Of a DNA stretch of 64,000 bases, positions 8,306 through 17,186 are shown in pieces (within the stretch, counting starts at the first letter, position 1; every line of letters begins with the position of its first letter). The notes under the pieces were generated by a model. The model saw only the letters and a program-made list of their open reading frames with translations, had not been told where the DNA came from and did no database searches. Source of the stretch: Pseudomonas viridiflava (GTDB lineage Bacteria > Pseudomonadota > Gammaproteobacteria > Pseudomonadales > Pseudomonadaceae); contig NZ_UUOC01000052.1 in assembly GCF_900590755.1 (NCBI RefSeq), forward strand, positions 310,001 to 374,000, read 5' to 3'. A program made the translations under genes and the position numbers.

Positions 8306-8926
8306 ATGACCCATAGCACCGGTACCCTGTACATCGTTTCCGCCCCGTCTGGCGCGGGCAAGACCAGCCTGGTCAAGGCCCTGGTCGACGCTCAGCCATC
8401 GATCCGCGTTTCGGTCTCGCACACCACCCGCGCCATGCGCCCCGGTGAAGCCGACGGCGTGAATTACCACTTTGTTGATCGCGCCGAGTTCGTGCGCATG
8501 ATCGAGCACGGTGATTTTCTGGAGCAGGCTGAAGTGTTCGGCAACATGTACGGCACTTCGCAAAGCCACTTGCAGCAGACACTGGACGAAGGTCATGACC
8601 TGATTCTGGAGATCGACTGGCAGGGTGCCGAGCAGGTTCGCAAGGTCATGCCGCATGCGCGCTCGATCTTCATTTTGCCGCCGACCCAGCAGGCGTTGCG
8701 TCAGCGTTTGACCAATCGCGGCACCGACAGCGATGAAATCATCGAAGGCCGGATGCGTGAAGCGGTCAGCGAGATGAGTCACTACACCGAGTACGACTAC
8801 ATCGTCATCAACGACGATTTTGCGGTCGCGCTTGAAGACATGAAGGCGATTTTCCGCTCCAATCTGCTGACCCAGCCGCATCAACAGCAGCGTTTCAGCC
8901 AACTGCTGGAGGAGTTGCTGGCCTGA
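8306..8926 (+). CDS. gmk: Guanylate kinase
   Basis: Phosphorylates GMP to GDP with ATP, feeding GTP and (p)ppGpp pools. The 206-residue protein begins MTHSTGTLYIV and has the P-loop SAPSGAGKTSL at about residues 11-21, then SHTTRAMRPGEADGVNYHFV with the GMP-binding residues and ILEIDWQGAEQVR. The ATG at 8306 gives the family length; the frame continues upstream to 8267, which would overlap yicC by 26 bases and is not needed. It is followed by rpoZ and spoT, the standard order. Confidence 0.97.
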   Translation: MTHSTGTLYIVSAPSGAGKTSLVKALVDAQPSIRVSVSHTTRAMRPGEADGVNYHFVDRAEFVRMIEHGDFLEQAEVFGNMYGTSQSHLQQTLDEGHDLILEIDWQGAEQVRKVMPHARSIFILPPTQQALRQRLTNRGTDSDEIIEGRMREAVSEMSHYTEYDYIVINDDFAVALEDMKAIFRSNLLTQPHQQQRFSQLLEELLA

Positions 8927-8935
8927 ATCCGACAG

Positions 8936-9006
8936 GCTGCAAGCAGCGGCTGGTCAGTTAAATCCGACCGCTCGCGGCTTGCCGCTTGAAGCTTATGGCT
9001 TGCAGC
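8936..9006. repeat. Imperfect inverted repeat between gmk and rpoZ
   Basis: GCTGCAAGC (8936-8944) pairs perfectly with GCTTGCAGC (8998-9006), and internal AAGCAGCGGC and GCCGCTT segments extend the pairing imperfectly. It is unlike the REP families elsewhere in the window. It may be a degraded repeat or a transcript hairpin. Confidence 0.5.
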
Positions 9007-9073
9007 TAGTAAACTCCGCAGTCCGCTCGCCCATCCGGGCATCGCGCATCCGCATTTGCTACGAGGAATACCC

Positions 9074-9337
9074 ATGGCCCGCGTAACCGTTGAAGACTGC
9101 CTAGAACACGTGGATAACCGCTTTGAGCTGGTCATGCTCTCCACAAAGCGTGCTCGTCAACTGGCAACCGGCGGCAAAGAACCAAAGCTGGCCTGGGAAA
9201 ATGACAAGCCTACCGTTATGGCTCTGCGTGAAATCGCAGCGGGCCTGATGGATTACGCTGTAATCGCAGAAGCTGAAATCGTTGAAGATGAGCCGCTTTT
9301 CGCAGCTTTCGAGGACGAGTCCAACGAGGCCGTCTAA
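9074..9337 (+). CDS. rpoZ: RNA polymerase omega subunit
   Basis: The 87-residue omega subunit supports folding of beta-prime and forms part of a ppGpp site on RNA polymerase. Seen are MARVTVEDCLEHVDNRFELV, RARQLATGGKEPK and NDKPTVMALREIAAG. The ATG at 9074 follows GAGGAA and gives the family start MARVTVEDC. It lies between gmk and spoT. Confidence 0.97.
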   Translation: MARVTVEDCLEHVDNRFELVMLSTKRARQLATGGKEPKLAWENDKPTVMALREIAAGLMDYAVIAEAEIVEDEPLFAAFEDESNEAV

Positions 9338-9397
9338 GCCTATGCCGGGTCGACGTAGTACGGCGCAGGGTAAAAGCCATCGGCAAGGGGTAGCACC

Positions 9398-11503
9398 ATG
9401 CCGAGCATAGACGCCCTCGCCGATCGCATTTCGACCTATCTCGGCAAGGATCAGGTAAACCTGGTCCGCCGCGCGTATTTCTACGCCGAGCAAGCCCACG
9501 ACGGCCAGCGCCGTCGCAGCGGCGAAGCTTATGTCACGCATCCTCTTGCCGTGGCCAATATCCTTGCCGACATGCACATGGACCATCAAAGCCTGATGGC
9601 CGCGATGCTGCATGACGTGATCGAAGACACCGGTATCGCCAAAGAAGCGCTCTGCGCGCAGTTCGGTGAAACCGTGGCCGAACTGGTCGACGGGGTCAGC
9701 AAACTGACCCAGATGAACTTCGAGACCAAGGCCGAAGCCCAGGCGGAAAACTTCCAGAAAATGGCCATGGCCATGGCGCGGGACATCCGCGTGATTCTGG
9801 TCAAGCTCGCCGACCGCCTGCACAACATGCGCACCCTTGAAGTGCTGTCTGGCGAAAAACGCCGACGTATCGCCAAGGAAACCCTTGAGATCTACGCACC
9901 CATCGCCAACCGGCTGGGCATGCACAGCATCCGCATCGAATTCGAAGACCTGGGCTTCAAGGCCATGTACCCGATGCGCTCCTCGCGAATTGGCCAGGCG
10001 GTCAAGCGTGCCAGGGGCAATCGCAAGGAACTGGTCAACAAGATCGAAGAGTCGCTGAGCCACTGCCTGTCGGTTGACGGCATCGAAGGCGAAGTCAGCG
10101 GCCGGCAGAAACACCTGTATGGCATCTATAAGAAGATGCGCGGCAAGCGTCGCGCCTTCAATGAAATCATGGATGTCTACGCGTTCCGCATCATTGTCGA
10201 CAAGGTCGACACCTGCTACCGGGTACTGGGTGCTGTGCATAATTTGTACAAACCCCTGCCTGGCCGCTTCAAGGATTACATCGCGATTCCCAAGGCCAAC
10301 GGCTACCAGTCCTTGCATACGACGCTGTTCGGCATGCATGGCGTACCGATCGAAATCCAGATTCGCACCCGCGAAATGGAAGAAATGGCCAATAACGGGA
10401 TCGCAGCGCACTGGCTGTACAAGTCTTCCGATGATGAAGTGCCGAAGGGCACTCACGCTCGCGCCCGCCAGTGGGTCAAAGGCGTGCTGGAGATGCAGCA
10501 GCGCGCGGGCAACTCGCTGGAATTCATCGAGAGCGTGAAGATCGACCTGTTCCCGGACGAGGTCTACGTCTTCACGCCCAAAGGCCGGATCATGGAGCTG
10601 CCGAAAGGCTCCACGGCGGTGGATTTTGCTTACGCGGTGCACACCGATGTGGGCAACAGCTGCATTGCCTGCCGGATCAATCGTCGTCTGGCGCCATTGT
10701 CCGAGCCGTTGCAGAGCGGTTCGACGGTTGAAATCGTCAGCGCGCCAGGTGCACGTCCGAATCCTGCGTGGCTGAACTTCGTCGTCACCGGCAAGGCCCG
10801 CACCCATATTCGTCACGCCCTCAAGCTGCAGCGCCGCTCCGAGTCCATAAGCCTTGGTGAGCGCCTGCTCAACAAGGTGCTGAATGGCTTCGAAAGCAGC
10901 CTGGACAAGATCACTGCCGAGCGCGTGCAACTGGTGCTGGCCGAGTATCGGGTCGAGGTCATCGAAGACCTCCTCGAAGACATCGGCCTGGGTAATCGCA
11001 TGGCCTACGTGGTCGCGCGTCGATTGCTGGGTGAAGGCGATCAATTGCCAAGCACTGAAGGTCCGCTGGCCATTCGTGGTACTGAAGGTCTGGTGCTCAG
11101 TTATGCCAAATGCTGCACGCCGATTCCGGGCGACCCTATCGTGGGTCATCTGTCGGCGGGCAAAGGCATGGTCGTGCACCTGGATAACTGCCGCAATATC
11201 AGCGAAATCCGCCACAACCCGGAAAAATGCATTCAGCTGTCCTGGGCCAAGGACGTTACTGGCGAATTCAACGTCGAATTGCGCGTCGAGCTGGAACATC
11301 AGCGTGGCCTGATCGCCTTGTTGGCCAGCAGCGTCAACGCCGCCGACGGCAACATCGAAAAAATCAGCATGGACGAGCGCGATGGTCGCATCAGCGTGGT
11401 CCAACTGGTGGTCAGCGTGCACGACCGCGTGCATCTGGCCCGCGTCATCAGAAAACTTCGCGCCTTGACCGGGGTCATTCGAATCACCCGCATGCGTGCG
11501 TAG
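9398..11503 (+). CDS. spoT: Bifunctional (p)ppGpp synthetase/hydrolase SpoT
   Basis: Makes and degrades the stringent-response alarmones. The 701 residues show, in order, an HD hydrolase domain with H72-D73 in MLHDVIEDTG, a RelA/SpoT synthetase domain (about 235-350, with PKANGYQSLHTT), a TGS domain (about 385-445, VYVFTPKGRIMELPKGSTAVDFAYAVH split over the domain start), and a C-terminal ACT domain (about 625-701) ending VIRITRMRA. HD and synthetase domains both look intact, which fits a SpoT/Rel rather than a hydrolase-dead RelA. It follows rpoZ by 60 bases and precedes ridA by 24. Confidence 0.97.
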   Translation: MPSIDALADRISTYLGKDQVNLVRRAYFYAEQAHDGQRRRSGEAYVTHPLAVANILADMHMDHQSLMAAMLHDVIEDTGIAKEALCAQFGETVAELVDGVSKLTQMNFETKAEAQAENFQKMAMAMARDIRVILVKLADRLHNMRTLEVLSGEKRRRIAKETLEIYAPIANRLGMHSIRIEFEDLGFKAMYPMRSSRIGQAVKRARGNRKELVNKIEESLSHCLSVDGIEGEVSGRQKHLYGIYKKMRGKRRAFNEIMDVYAFRIIVDKVDTCYRVLGAVHNLYKPLPGRFKDYIAIPKANGYQSLHTTLFGMHGVPIEIQIRTREMEEMANNGIAAHWLYKSSDDEVPKGTHARARQWVKGVLEMQQRAGNSLEFIESVKIDLFPDEVYVFTPKGRIMELPKGSTAVDFAYAVHTDVGNSCIACRINRRLAPLSEPLQSGSTVEIVSAPGARPNPAWLNFVVTGKARTHIRHALKLQRRSESISLGERLLNKVLNGFESSLDKITAERVQLVLAEYRVEVIEDLLEDIGLGNRMAYVVARRLLGEGDQLPSTEGPLAIRGTEGLVLSYAKCCTPIPGDPIVGHLSAGKGMVVHLDNCRNISEIRHNPEKCIQLSWAKDVTGEFNVELRVELEHQRGLIALLASSVNAADGNIEKISMDERDGRISVVQLVVSVHDRVHLARVIRKLRALTGVIRITRMRA

Positions 11504-11527
11504 CCAACTACCCTTCAGGAGTTCTTC

Positions 11528-11908
11528 ATGACCAAGACCGTAATCACCAGCGACAAAGCCCCTGCGGCCATCGGCCCTTATTCTCAGGCGATCAAAGCTG
11601 GCAATACCGTCTACATGTCCGGGCAGATTCCCCTCGATCCGCAAACCATGGAACTGGTCGAAGGCATCGAAGCCCAGGTCGTTCAGGTCTTCGAAAACCT
11701 CAAGTCAGTGGCTGAAGCGGCTGGCGGTTCGTTCCGTGACATCGTCAAACTGAACATCTTCCTGACCGATCTGGGCAACTTCGCCAAGGTCAACGAAATC
11801 ATGGGCAAATACTTCGAGCAACCGTATCCGGCGCGTGCCGCTATCGGTGTTGCCGCTCTGCCTCGTGGCGCTCAGGTCGAAATGGACGCGATTCTCGTCA
11901 TCGAATAA
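11528..11908 (+). CDS. ridA: RidA family enamine/imine deaminase
   Basis: A 126-residue RidA/YjgF protein that hydrolyses reactive enamines and imines formed by PLP enzymes. Seen are APAAIGPYSQAIK, VYMSGQIPLDP and near the end PYPARAAIGVAALPRGAQVEMDAI, which holds the conserved substrate arginine and the glutamate of the active site. CAGGAG lies before the ATG. It directly follows spoT, a common Pseudomonas order. Confidence 0.95.
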   Translation: MTKTVITSDKAPAAIGPYSQAIKAGNTVYMSGQIPLDPQTMELVEGIEAQVVQVFENLKSVAEAAGGSFRDIVKLNIFLTDLGNFAKVNEIMGKYFEQPYPARAAIGVAALPRGAQVEMDAILVIE

Positions 11909-11912
11909 ATCA

Positions 11913-11936
11913 ACGGCGGGGTGTGTTTCCCGCCGT
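11913..11936 (+). other. Hairpin after ridA
   Basis: ACGGCGGG and CCCGCCGT form a perfect 8-bp stem around an 8-base loop four bases after the ridA stop. There is no T-run, so it is more likely an mRNA-end stabiliser or attenuator than a standard terminator. Confidence 0.5.
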
Positions 11937-11959
11937 ATCTGATCTAGAAGGATTCTGTT

Positions 11960-12691
11960 ATGCGCGTCGCGCTTGCCCTCTCCCTGATTGCCGTTTTTTT
12001 GAGTGGCTGTGCCAGCCATCCCGACCGTGGTCCGGACGGTACATGGATCAACCAGGCTGCTATCGATGCGGCTGTCAAAGGCGACAACTTGCGTCAGGCG
12101 CTGCTCGCCAACGGGCCAAACCTGGAATGGCAGATCAACACCAAAGCCAGTCAGGCGCTGTATTCCAATGGCTTTGAAGTCGGTGAAGGCAAGATCGCCA
12201 GTGCTGACAAGGGCAAGTTGCGGATCGATTACTACAACTTCGTCGAAGATCTGCAGGTTAAAGGCGATGAGTTGATCCAGGCGGCCAGCGAGTCGGGGCC
12301 TGAGCAGCGCTTCGTCCAGCCCAAGACGCCAGCAGCCGATGGTGCGCCAACGGGCAGCAGCTTCGAAGCCGCGCTCTATGGCGCTTACATGGGCGGCAAG
12401 TGGACCATCGTCAGCGGTGATGGCCAGGGCAGCACCGTGCAATTCCTTCCCAATGGCACCATTCAGGGCCTGCCGGAAAACGATCGCTACGCGCTATGCC
12501 TGGCGGGCGACTGTGCGGCCATGAGCGGCGAATACGACAGCATGTGGCTGGAAAAATCCGAACAAGGCAACGCCTGGATCTTCTCGCGCAAAGGCAATCA
12601 GCTCGAAATATTTCAAGCCATCAATGCCGCCAAGGCGGACGAGATGCCAGAGCTACGCCCAGGCCCACGCCGTTGGTTGCTTGAGAAGTAA
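11960..12691 (+). CDS. Putative outer-membrane or periplasmic lipoprotein, unknown function
   Basis: A 243-residue protein with a short signal peptide and the lipobox LSGC at residues 14-17 (C17 the lipidated residue). The mature part is hydrophilic; a C-terminal half with SFEAALYGAYMGGKWTIVSGDG, a glycine-rich GSTVQFLPNG and CLAGDCAAMSG reads as a small beta-rich domain with a Cys pair. I do not recognise a named family. AAGGAT precedes the ATG at 11960. It follows ridA by 51 bases and may be read from the spoT transcript. Confidence 0.85.
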   Translation: MRVALALSLIAVFLSGCASHPDRGPDGTWINQAAIDAAVKGDNLRQALLANGPNLEWQINTKASQALYSNGFEVGEGKIASADKGKLRIDYYNFVEDLQVKGDELIQAASESGPEQRFVQPKTPAADGAPTGSSFEAALYGAYMGGKWTIVSGDGQGSTVQFLPNGTIQGLPENDRYALCLAGDCAAMSGEYDSMWLEKSEQGNAWIFSRKGNQLEIFQAINAAKADEMPELRPGPRRWLLEK

Positions 12692-12748
12692 TTGATGCAA
12701 GCATCGCAGACCTGCGGCCCCCGCGTTTTATCGGGAACACCGCAGGTC

Positions 12749-12832
12749 CTGTAGGAGCAGTCGGAGGTTACGACGGTCGCGAAAGCGGTGTGTCGGACGC
12801 ACCGCAGTTCGCAGCCTTCGGCAGCTCCTACA
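12749..12832. repeat. REP doublet (family A, left arm degenerate)
   Basis: The right arm is the normal GCAGCCTTCGGCAGCTCCTACA, but the left arm reads GTAGGAGCAGTCGGAGGTTA with several changes. An outer inverted repeat GACCTGCGG / CCGCAGGTC (12709-12717, 12740-12748) lies just to the left and could be a separate hairpin after the lipoprotein gene. Confidence 0.75.
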
Positions 12833-12862
12833 AATCTTACGTTTTATCTGAAATGCCGCGGT

Positions 12863-12944
12863 CCTGTAGGAGCGAACTTATTCGCGAGGCGTGGTTATTG
12901 CGTACACCGATATAGCGCCTCACCACCAAGTTGGCTCCCACAGG
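12863..12944. repeat. REP doublet (family B, degenerate)
   Basis: The arms CCTGTAGGAGCGAACTTATT and TTGGCTCCCACAGG are inverted with mismatches, and an internal GAGGCG / CGCCTC pair is present. It precedes the 3' end of the SDR gene. Confidence 0.65.
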
Positions 12945-12955
12945 GCGCGCGCTAG

Positions 12956-13810
12956 TCAGGCATCTCTCAATAAAACCTCATACCCTTCCTTATACGTCGC
13001 ATAACGCGGCACCCAGCCCAGTGTTTTGGCGCGTGCGTTGCTGCAGCGTTTGCTGCCGGAGCGGCGCAGGCTGCTGTTTTCTGCCCATTGGGTCACGCCC
13101 AGATACTCGCGCATCCATTGCACCACCTCCGACAGCGGTGCCGGGGCGTCGTCGACGCCGATATAGCAATCATCCAGCTGCACACCGCGCAAATCTGCAT
13201 CGAGCAGATACGCCAGGAGCCCTGCTGCATCGTCCGCGTGGATGCGGTTGCCATATAAAGGAGGGTCGATTGCCACGCTGTAACCTTGGCGAACCCGGTT
13301 CGACAAATCACTGCGGCCCGGCCCGTAGATCCCGGTCAGGCGCACGATGCTGGCGGGGAAGCCGCTGTTCAATGCCAGTTGCTCGGCTTCCAGCATGACT
13401 TTGCCGGAGAAAGCGCTGGCGTCTGTCGGCGAGGTCTCGTCGACCCATTCCCCGTGTTGCTGACCGTAAACGCTGCTGCTCGACACGAAAATAATCCGTT
13501 TGGGCTGCTGGTTATTCTCAGCTAGCCAGCCCAACACCTTGCGCAGCCCTTCCACGTAAGCGGCTCGATAGCCTGCCTCGTCGCGGTCAGTGGGCGTGGC
13601 GCAGTACACCAGGTAATCAAGCGCGGTGGTGGGCCAGGAAGCCGGTGTTGTCGAGTCAAACAGGTCCCCGGCAACGCCAATCACGCCCTCGGGCAAGCGA
13701 GAAATATTGCGCCGCAGCCCATGTACGGTCCATCCCTGAGGGATCAGCTGGTTGGCCAGTCGGCTTCCGACGTCACCGCATCCGGCGATCAGAACTGAGG
13801 GGGCAGGCAT
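12956..13810 (-). CDS. SDR-family NAD(P)-dependent oxidoreductase/epimerase-like protein
   Basis: A 284-residue extended-SDR protein of the YeeZ-like group, substrate unknown. The N-terminal Rossmann motif is LIAGCGDVGSRLA (the GxGDVG variant, about residues 6-18). FVSSSSVYGQQHGEWVDE carries the catalytic Ser/Tyr region, though the motif is not the textbook YxxxK. Further on, IVRLTGIYGPGR is typical of sugar-nucleotide epimerase relatives. The ATG at 13810 starts the protein at MPAPSVLIAGCG; the frame continues upstream but that extension has no family support. It is divergent from exbB. Confidence 0.88.
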   Translation of the reverse strand: MPAPSVLIAGCGDVGSRLANQLIPQGWTVHGLRRNISRLPEGVIGVAGDLFDSTTPASWPTTALDYLVYCATPTDRDEAGYRAAYVEGLRKVLGWLAENNQQPKRIIFVSSSSVYGQQHGEWVDETSPTDASAFSGKVMLEAEQLALNSGFPASIVRLTGIYGPGRSDLSNRVRQGYSVAIDPPLYGNRIHADDAAGLLAYLLDADLRGVQLDDCYIGVDDAPAPLSEVVQWMREYLGVTQWAENSSLRRSGSKRCSNARAKTLGWVPRYATYKEGYEVLLRDA

Positions 13811-13911
13811 ATCTTGTCTCCACAAAAAAAGGCGGGTTAGAGCGGTCGTAACAGGAGTTATTCTTAATCGCCCGACTACAACCGATAGAAAAAAAGATAC
13901 TGTATTACTTT

Positions 13912-13932
13912 TGCTAACAAGAATTGTTTGCA
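13912..13932. promoter_or_regulatory. Possible Fur box upstream of exbB-exbD-tonB
   Basis: TGCTAACA-N5-TGTTTGCA is a 21-base dyad with one mismatched pair in AT-rich DNA, 94 bases before the exbB ATG. Fur-controlled tonB/exbB promoters in Pseudomonas carry similar AT-rich palindromes. This is inference from pattern and gene function. Confidence 0.5.
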
Positions 13933-14025
13933 ATAATACCGGCCCGTTTGTTCTCCTCTCGCGTCGAGCGCTACCACTCGACCCAGCAGAACGACCCACT
14001 ATTTCTTCTTTCAGGTCCGGCCAGC

Positions 14026-14991
14026 ATGACACGTACTACCTCCTCCGCTTCGCCAACCCAGCTACCCAGCCTGTCGCGTGCATGGCGTGGTATCGCAGCT
14101 CTGCTGTTGAGCCTGATGCTTGCACCGGTCGCACTGGCTGATCAAGCTGCCCCGACCAATCAGGCTGCAACCCCGGCTCCGGTAACCGCTCCGGCTACCA
14201 CTGCTGCGCCGACGACCGAGACCACTGTACCAGTCGCGACTCCTGTCGAAGGCCCGGCCATTGTCGAAGAGGATAACAGCCTGGGTATGGCCCATGACCT
14301 GTCGCCGTGGGGCATGTACCAGAATGCCGACATCATCGTGAAGGCCGTGATGATCGGTCTGGCGATTGCCTCGATCATTACCTGGACCATCTGGATCGCC
14401 AAGGGTTTTGAGCTGCTGGGCGCCAAGCGTCGTCTGCGTACCGAAATCGCCAACCTGAAAAAGGCTCGCACCCTGACCGAAGCCAGCGAAAGTGCTGCCA
14501 AGCCGGGCACCCTGGCCAATCTGCTGGTGCACGATGCGCTGGAAGAAATGCGTCTGTCGGTCAACAGCCGCGAGCGTGAGGGCATCAAGGAGCGTGTGAG
14601 CTTCCGTCTTGAGCGTCTGGTTGCCGCCTGTGGCCGCAACATGAGCATGGGCACCGGCGTTCTGGCTACCATCGGTTCGACTGCACCGTTCGTGGGCCTG
14701 TTCGGTACCGTGTGGGGCATCATGAACAGCTTCATCGGCATCGCCAAAACCCAGACCACCAACCTCGCTGTTGTGGCACCGGGTATTGCCGAAGCCTTGC
14801 TGGCAACCGCACTGGGTCTGGTTGCTGCGATTCCTGCGGTAGTTATCTACAACGTCTTCGCTCGCTCCATCGCTGGCTACAAGGCGCAGGTTTCCGATGC
14901 ATCGGCACAGGTGCTGCTGCTGGTCAGCCGTGATCTCGATCACCAGCCGACCGAACGCTCCCAGTCGCCGCACATGGTCAAGGTGGGCTAA
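14026..14991 (+). CDS. exbB: TonB-system proton channel subunit ExbB
   Basis: Forms, with ExbD, the inner-membrane proton channel that energises TonB-dependent uptake of siderophores, haem and cobalamin. The protein is 321 residues, with a signal-like hydrophobic N-terminus (about residues 24-38, ending VALADQ) and an Ala/Pro/Thr-rich periplasmic extension before the MotA/TolQ/ExbB domain. The domain shows a first helix (about 105-125), the cytoplasmic loop with EEMRLSVNSREREGIKERV, then STAPFVGLFGTVWGIMNSF and GIAEALLATALGLVAAIPAVVIYN, the signature helices. The long N-terminus is usual in Pseudomonas ExbB. The ATG at 14026 is preferred over upstream starts because it places the signal segment properly. 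Confidence 0.95.
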   Translation: MTRTTSSASPTQLPSLSRAWRGIAALLLSLMLAPVALADQAAPTNQAATPAPVTAPATTAAPTTETTVPVATPVEGPAIVEEDNSLGMAHDLSPWGMYQNADIIVKAVMIGLAIASIITWTIWIAKGFELLGAKRRLRTEIANLKKARTLTEASESAAKPGTLANLLVHDALEEMRLSVNSREREGIKERVSFRLERLVAACGRNMSMGTGVLATIGSTAPFVGLFGTVWGIMNSFIGIAKTQTTNLAVVAPGIAEALLATALGLVAAIPAVVIYNVFARSIAGYKAQVSDASAQVLLLVSRDLDHQPTERSQSPHMVKVG

Positions 14992-14994
14992 ACC

Positions 14995-15420
14995 TTGGGC
15001 ATGCATCTGAAAGAAGGCGACGACGATCTCGCCGAAAACCACGAAATCAACGTCACGCCTTTTATCGACGTCATGTTGGTACTGCTGATCATCTTTATGG
15101 TGGCGGCGCCTCTGGCGACTGTCGACATCAAGGTTGATCTGCCCGCCTCGACTGCCAAGCCGCAACCCAGACCGGAAAAACCGATCTTCCTCAGCGTCAA
15201 GGCTGACCAGAGCGTTTACCTGGGTGACGACAAGGTTACCCGTGAGCAATTGGGTCAGATCCTCGATGCCAAAACCCAAGGCAAGAAGGACACCACGATC
15301 TTCTTCCAGGCTGACAAAGGCGTCGATTACGGCGACCTGATGGAAGTGATGAACGCCCTGCGTGGTGCGGGTTATCTGAAGGTGGGTCTGGTCGGTCTAG
15401 AGACGGTTGGTAAGAAATGA
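14995..15420 (+). CDS. exbD: TonB-system proton channel subunit ExbD
   Basis: The 141-residue partner of ExbB. It has a short cytoplasmic N-terminus, then NVTPFIDVMLVLLIIFMVAAP, a single membrane helix preceded by the essential Asp, and a periplasmic domain. Two starts are possible: TTG at 14995 (MGMHLKEGDD) and ATG at 15001. I chose TTG because AAGGTGGG (14980-14987) is better spaced from it and other Pseudomonas ExbD proteins begin with Met-Gly. It starts 3 bases after exbB and overlaps tonB by four bases. Confidence 0.93.
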   Translation: MGMHLKEGDDDLAENHEINVTPFIDVMLVLLIIFMVAAPLATVDIKVDLPASTAKPQPRPEKPIFLSVKADQSVYLGDDKVTREQLGQILDAKTQGKKDTTIFFQADKGVDYGDLMEVMNALRGAGYLKVGLVGLETVGKK

Positions 15421-16163
15421 TCAGTACGCGCCAAAAACTGACGCGCTATAGCGGTAGTCTGTTGTTGGTGCTGGCCGTGCACGCCATTGCGATCGTAGTC
15501 GCACTTCGCTGGCCTGCATCCCAGGCCATCGAGTTGCCTCCGGCAGCGATGATGGTTGAACTGGCTCCAGAGCCCGAACCTGCACCGCCGCCGCCACCGA
15601 AAGTCGTGCAGCCGCCTCAACCACCCGCGCCTGTGGAAGAAATTCCCATGCCTAAGGTGGCTGAAGTCGAGAAAGCAGAAATCGCGGTGCCCAAGCCTGT
15701 GCCGAAGCCCAAGCCTAAACCACAGCCGCCAAAGCCAGTGAAGAAGCCTGAGCCGCCGCAGGAGAAGCCTGCCGACGAAAAGCCGGTTGATACGCCGCCG
15801 ACCACCGCGCCCGTGCAGAAGTCAGCTGCGCCGACACCACCAGCCCCGCCTTCGCCGCCGAGTACCGCGCTGCCAAGCTGGCAAAGTGACCTGTTGCGCC
15901 ACCTGGCCAAGTACAAGAAGTATCCGGAAGACGCTCGTCGTCGCGGTATGCAGGGTGTCAGCCGTCTGCGCTTCGTCGTGGATGCCGAAGGCAACGTTTT
16001 GTCGTACTCGATTGCCAGTAGTTCGGGCAGTCCAGCACTGGACCGAGCCACCATGGAGATGATCCGTCGTGCTCAGCCGCTGCCAAAACCTCCGGCCGAA
16101 ACGCTGAACAACGGCACCATCGAGATCCTGGCACCGTTCGTTTATTCGCTGGATAAGCGTTAA
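15417..16163 (+). CDS. tonB: Energy transducer TonB
   Basis: A 248-residue protein linking the ExbBD channel to TonB-dependent outer-membrane receptors. It has an N-terminal membrane anchor (about residues 13-32, LLLVLAVHAIAIVVALRW), a Pro/Lys/Glu-rich spacer spanning the periplasm (about 45-150), and the C-terminal TonB domain with LAKYKKYPEDARRRGMQGV and the end region IEILAPFVYSLDKR. The ATGA overlap with exbD points to translational coupling. Confidence 0.96.
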   Translation: MISTRQKLTRYSGSLLLVLAVHAIAIVVALRWPASQAIELPPAAMMVELAPEPEPAPPPPPKVVQPPQPPAPVEEIPMPKVAEVEKAEIAVPKPVPKPKPKPQPPKPVKKPEPPQEKPADEKPVDTPPTTAPVQKSAAPTPPAPPSPPSTALPSWQSDLLRHLAKYKKYPEDARRRGMQGVSRLRFVVDAEGNVLSYSIASSSGSPALDRATMEMIRRAQPLPKPPAETLNNGTIEILAPFVYSLDKR

Positions 16164-16254
16164 ATCGCAATTTTGATACAACACGGTAGCTTGATAACGT
16201 GCGTCTATCGATTGCAGCCGCTATGCTGGGGCCGCAACTTCATGGACGCACGTT

Positions 16255-17178
16255 ATGACTCTCACAGAATTGCGCTACATCGTTACCCTCGCTCAAGAAC
16301 AGCACTTCGGCCATGCCGCCGAGCGTTGTCACGTCAGCCAGCCGACATTGTCGGTCGGCGTGAAAAAGCTTGAAGATGAACTTGGTGTGCTTATTTTCGA
16401 GCGCAGCAAGAGTGCCGTGCGTCTGACGCCTGTCGGTGAAGGCATTGTTGCTCAGGCACAGAAGGTTCTTGAGCAGGCTCAGGGCATTCGCGAACTGGCC
16501 CAGGCTGGCAAGAATCAACTGACCGCACCGCTGAAAGTGGGCGCGATCTATACCGTCGGGCCCTATCTGTTCCCGCACCTGATTCCGCAACTGCACCGGG
16601 TCGCCCCGCAGATGCCGTTGTACATCGAAGAAAACTTCACTCACATACTGCGCGACAAACTGCGTAACGGTGAGCTGGACGCAATCATCATTGCCCTGCC
16701 GTTCAACGAAGCCGACGTGCTGACCATGCAGCTGTATGACGAGCCGTTCTACGTCCTGATGCCGGCCGACCACCCGTGGACTCAGAAAGCGACCATCGAC
16801 GCCTCGGCGCTCAACGACAAGAGCCTGCTGCTGCTCGGTGAAGGCCACTGCTTCCGTGATCAGGTGCTCGAAGCCTGCCCGACCCTGACCAAGGGCAGCG
16901 AAGGCGCTAAACACACCACGGTCGAATCCAGCTCTCTTGAAACCATCCGCCATATGGTGGCGTCCGGTCTTGGCATCTCGATCCTGCCGATGTCGGCGGT
17001 GGACAGCCACCACTACGCCCCTGGCGTGATTGAAGTGCGTCCGTTGACTGCACCGGTTCCGTTCCGGACCGTGGCAATTGCCTGGCGCGCCAGCTTCCCT
17101 CGGCCTAAGGCGATTGAAATTCTCGCTGACTCCGTGCGCTTGTGTTCCGTGGCTCGTCCGAAAACCGAAGCGAGCTGA
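16255..17178 (+). CDS. oxyR: Hydrogen-peroxide-sensing LysR regulator OxyR
   Basis: Activates catalase, alkyl hydroperoxide reductase and related genes when oxidised. The 307 residues comprise the LysR helix-turn-helix (about 2-60, with HFGHAAERCHVSQPTLS) and an effector domain in which the redox cysteines are at the classical positions: C199 in LGEGHCF and C208 in LEACP. These identify it as OxyR among LysR proteins. It is followed by recG 8 bases later, a usual Pseudomonas pair. Confidence 0.97.
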   Translation: MTLTELRYIVTLAQEQHFGHAAERCHVSQPTLSVGVKKLEDELGVLIFERSKSAVRLTPVGEGIVAQAQKVLEQAQGIRELAQAGKNQLTAPLKVGAIYTVGPYLFPHLIPQLHRVAPQMPLYIEENFTHILRDKLRNGELDAIIIALPFNEADVLTMQLYDEPFYVLMPADHPWTQKATIDASALNDKSLLLLGEGHCFRDQVLEACPTLTKGSEGAKHTTVESSSLETIRHMVASGLGISILPMSAVDSHHYAPGVIEVRPLTAPVPFRTVAIAWRASFPRPKAIEILADSVRLCSVARPKTEAS

Positions 17179-17186
17179 GTGCAGGC

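Noticed and set aside
9101..11644. 847-codon reverse open frame opposite spoT and ridA
   Set aside because: It is a by-product of GC-rich codon use in the real forward genes; the translation has no domain pattern and lies across three good genes.
17142..17186. Upstream recG start overlapping oxyR
   Set aside because: The ATG at 17187 gives the family N-terminus and no overlap.
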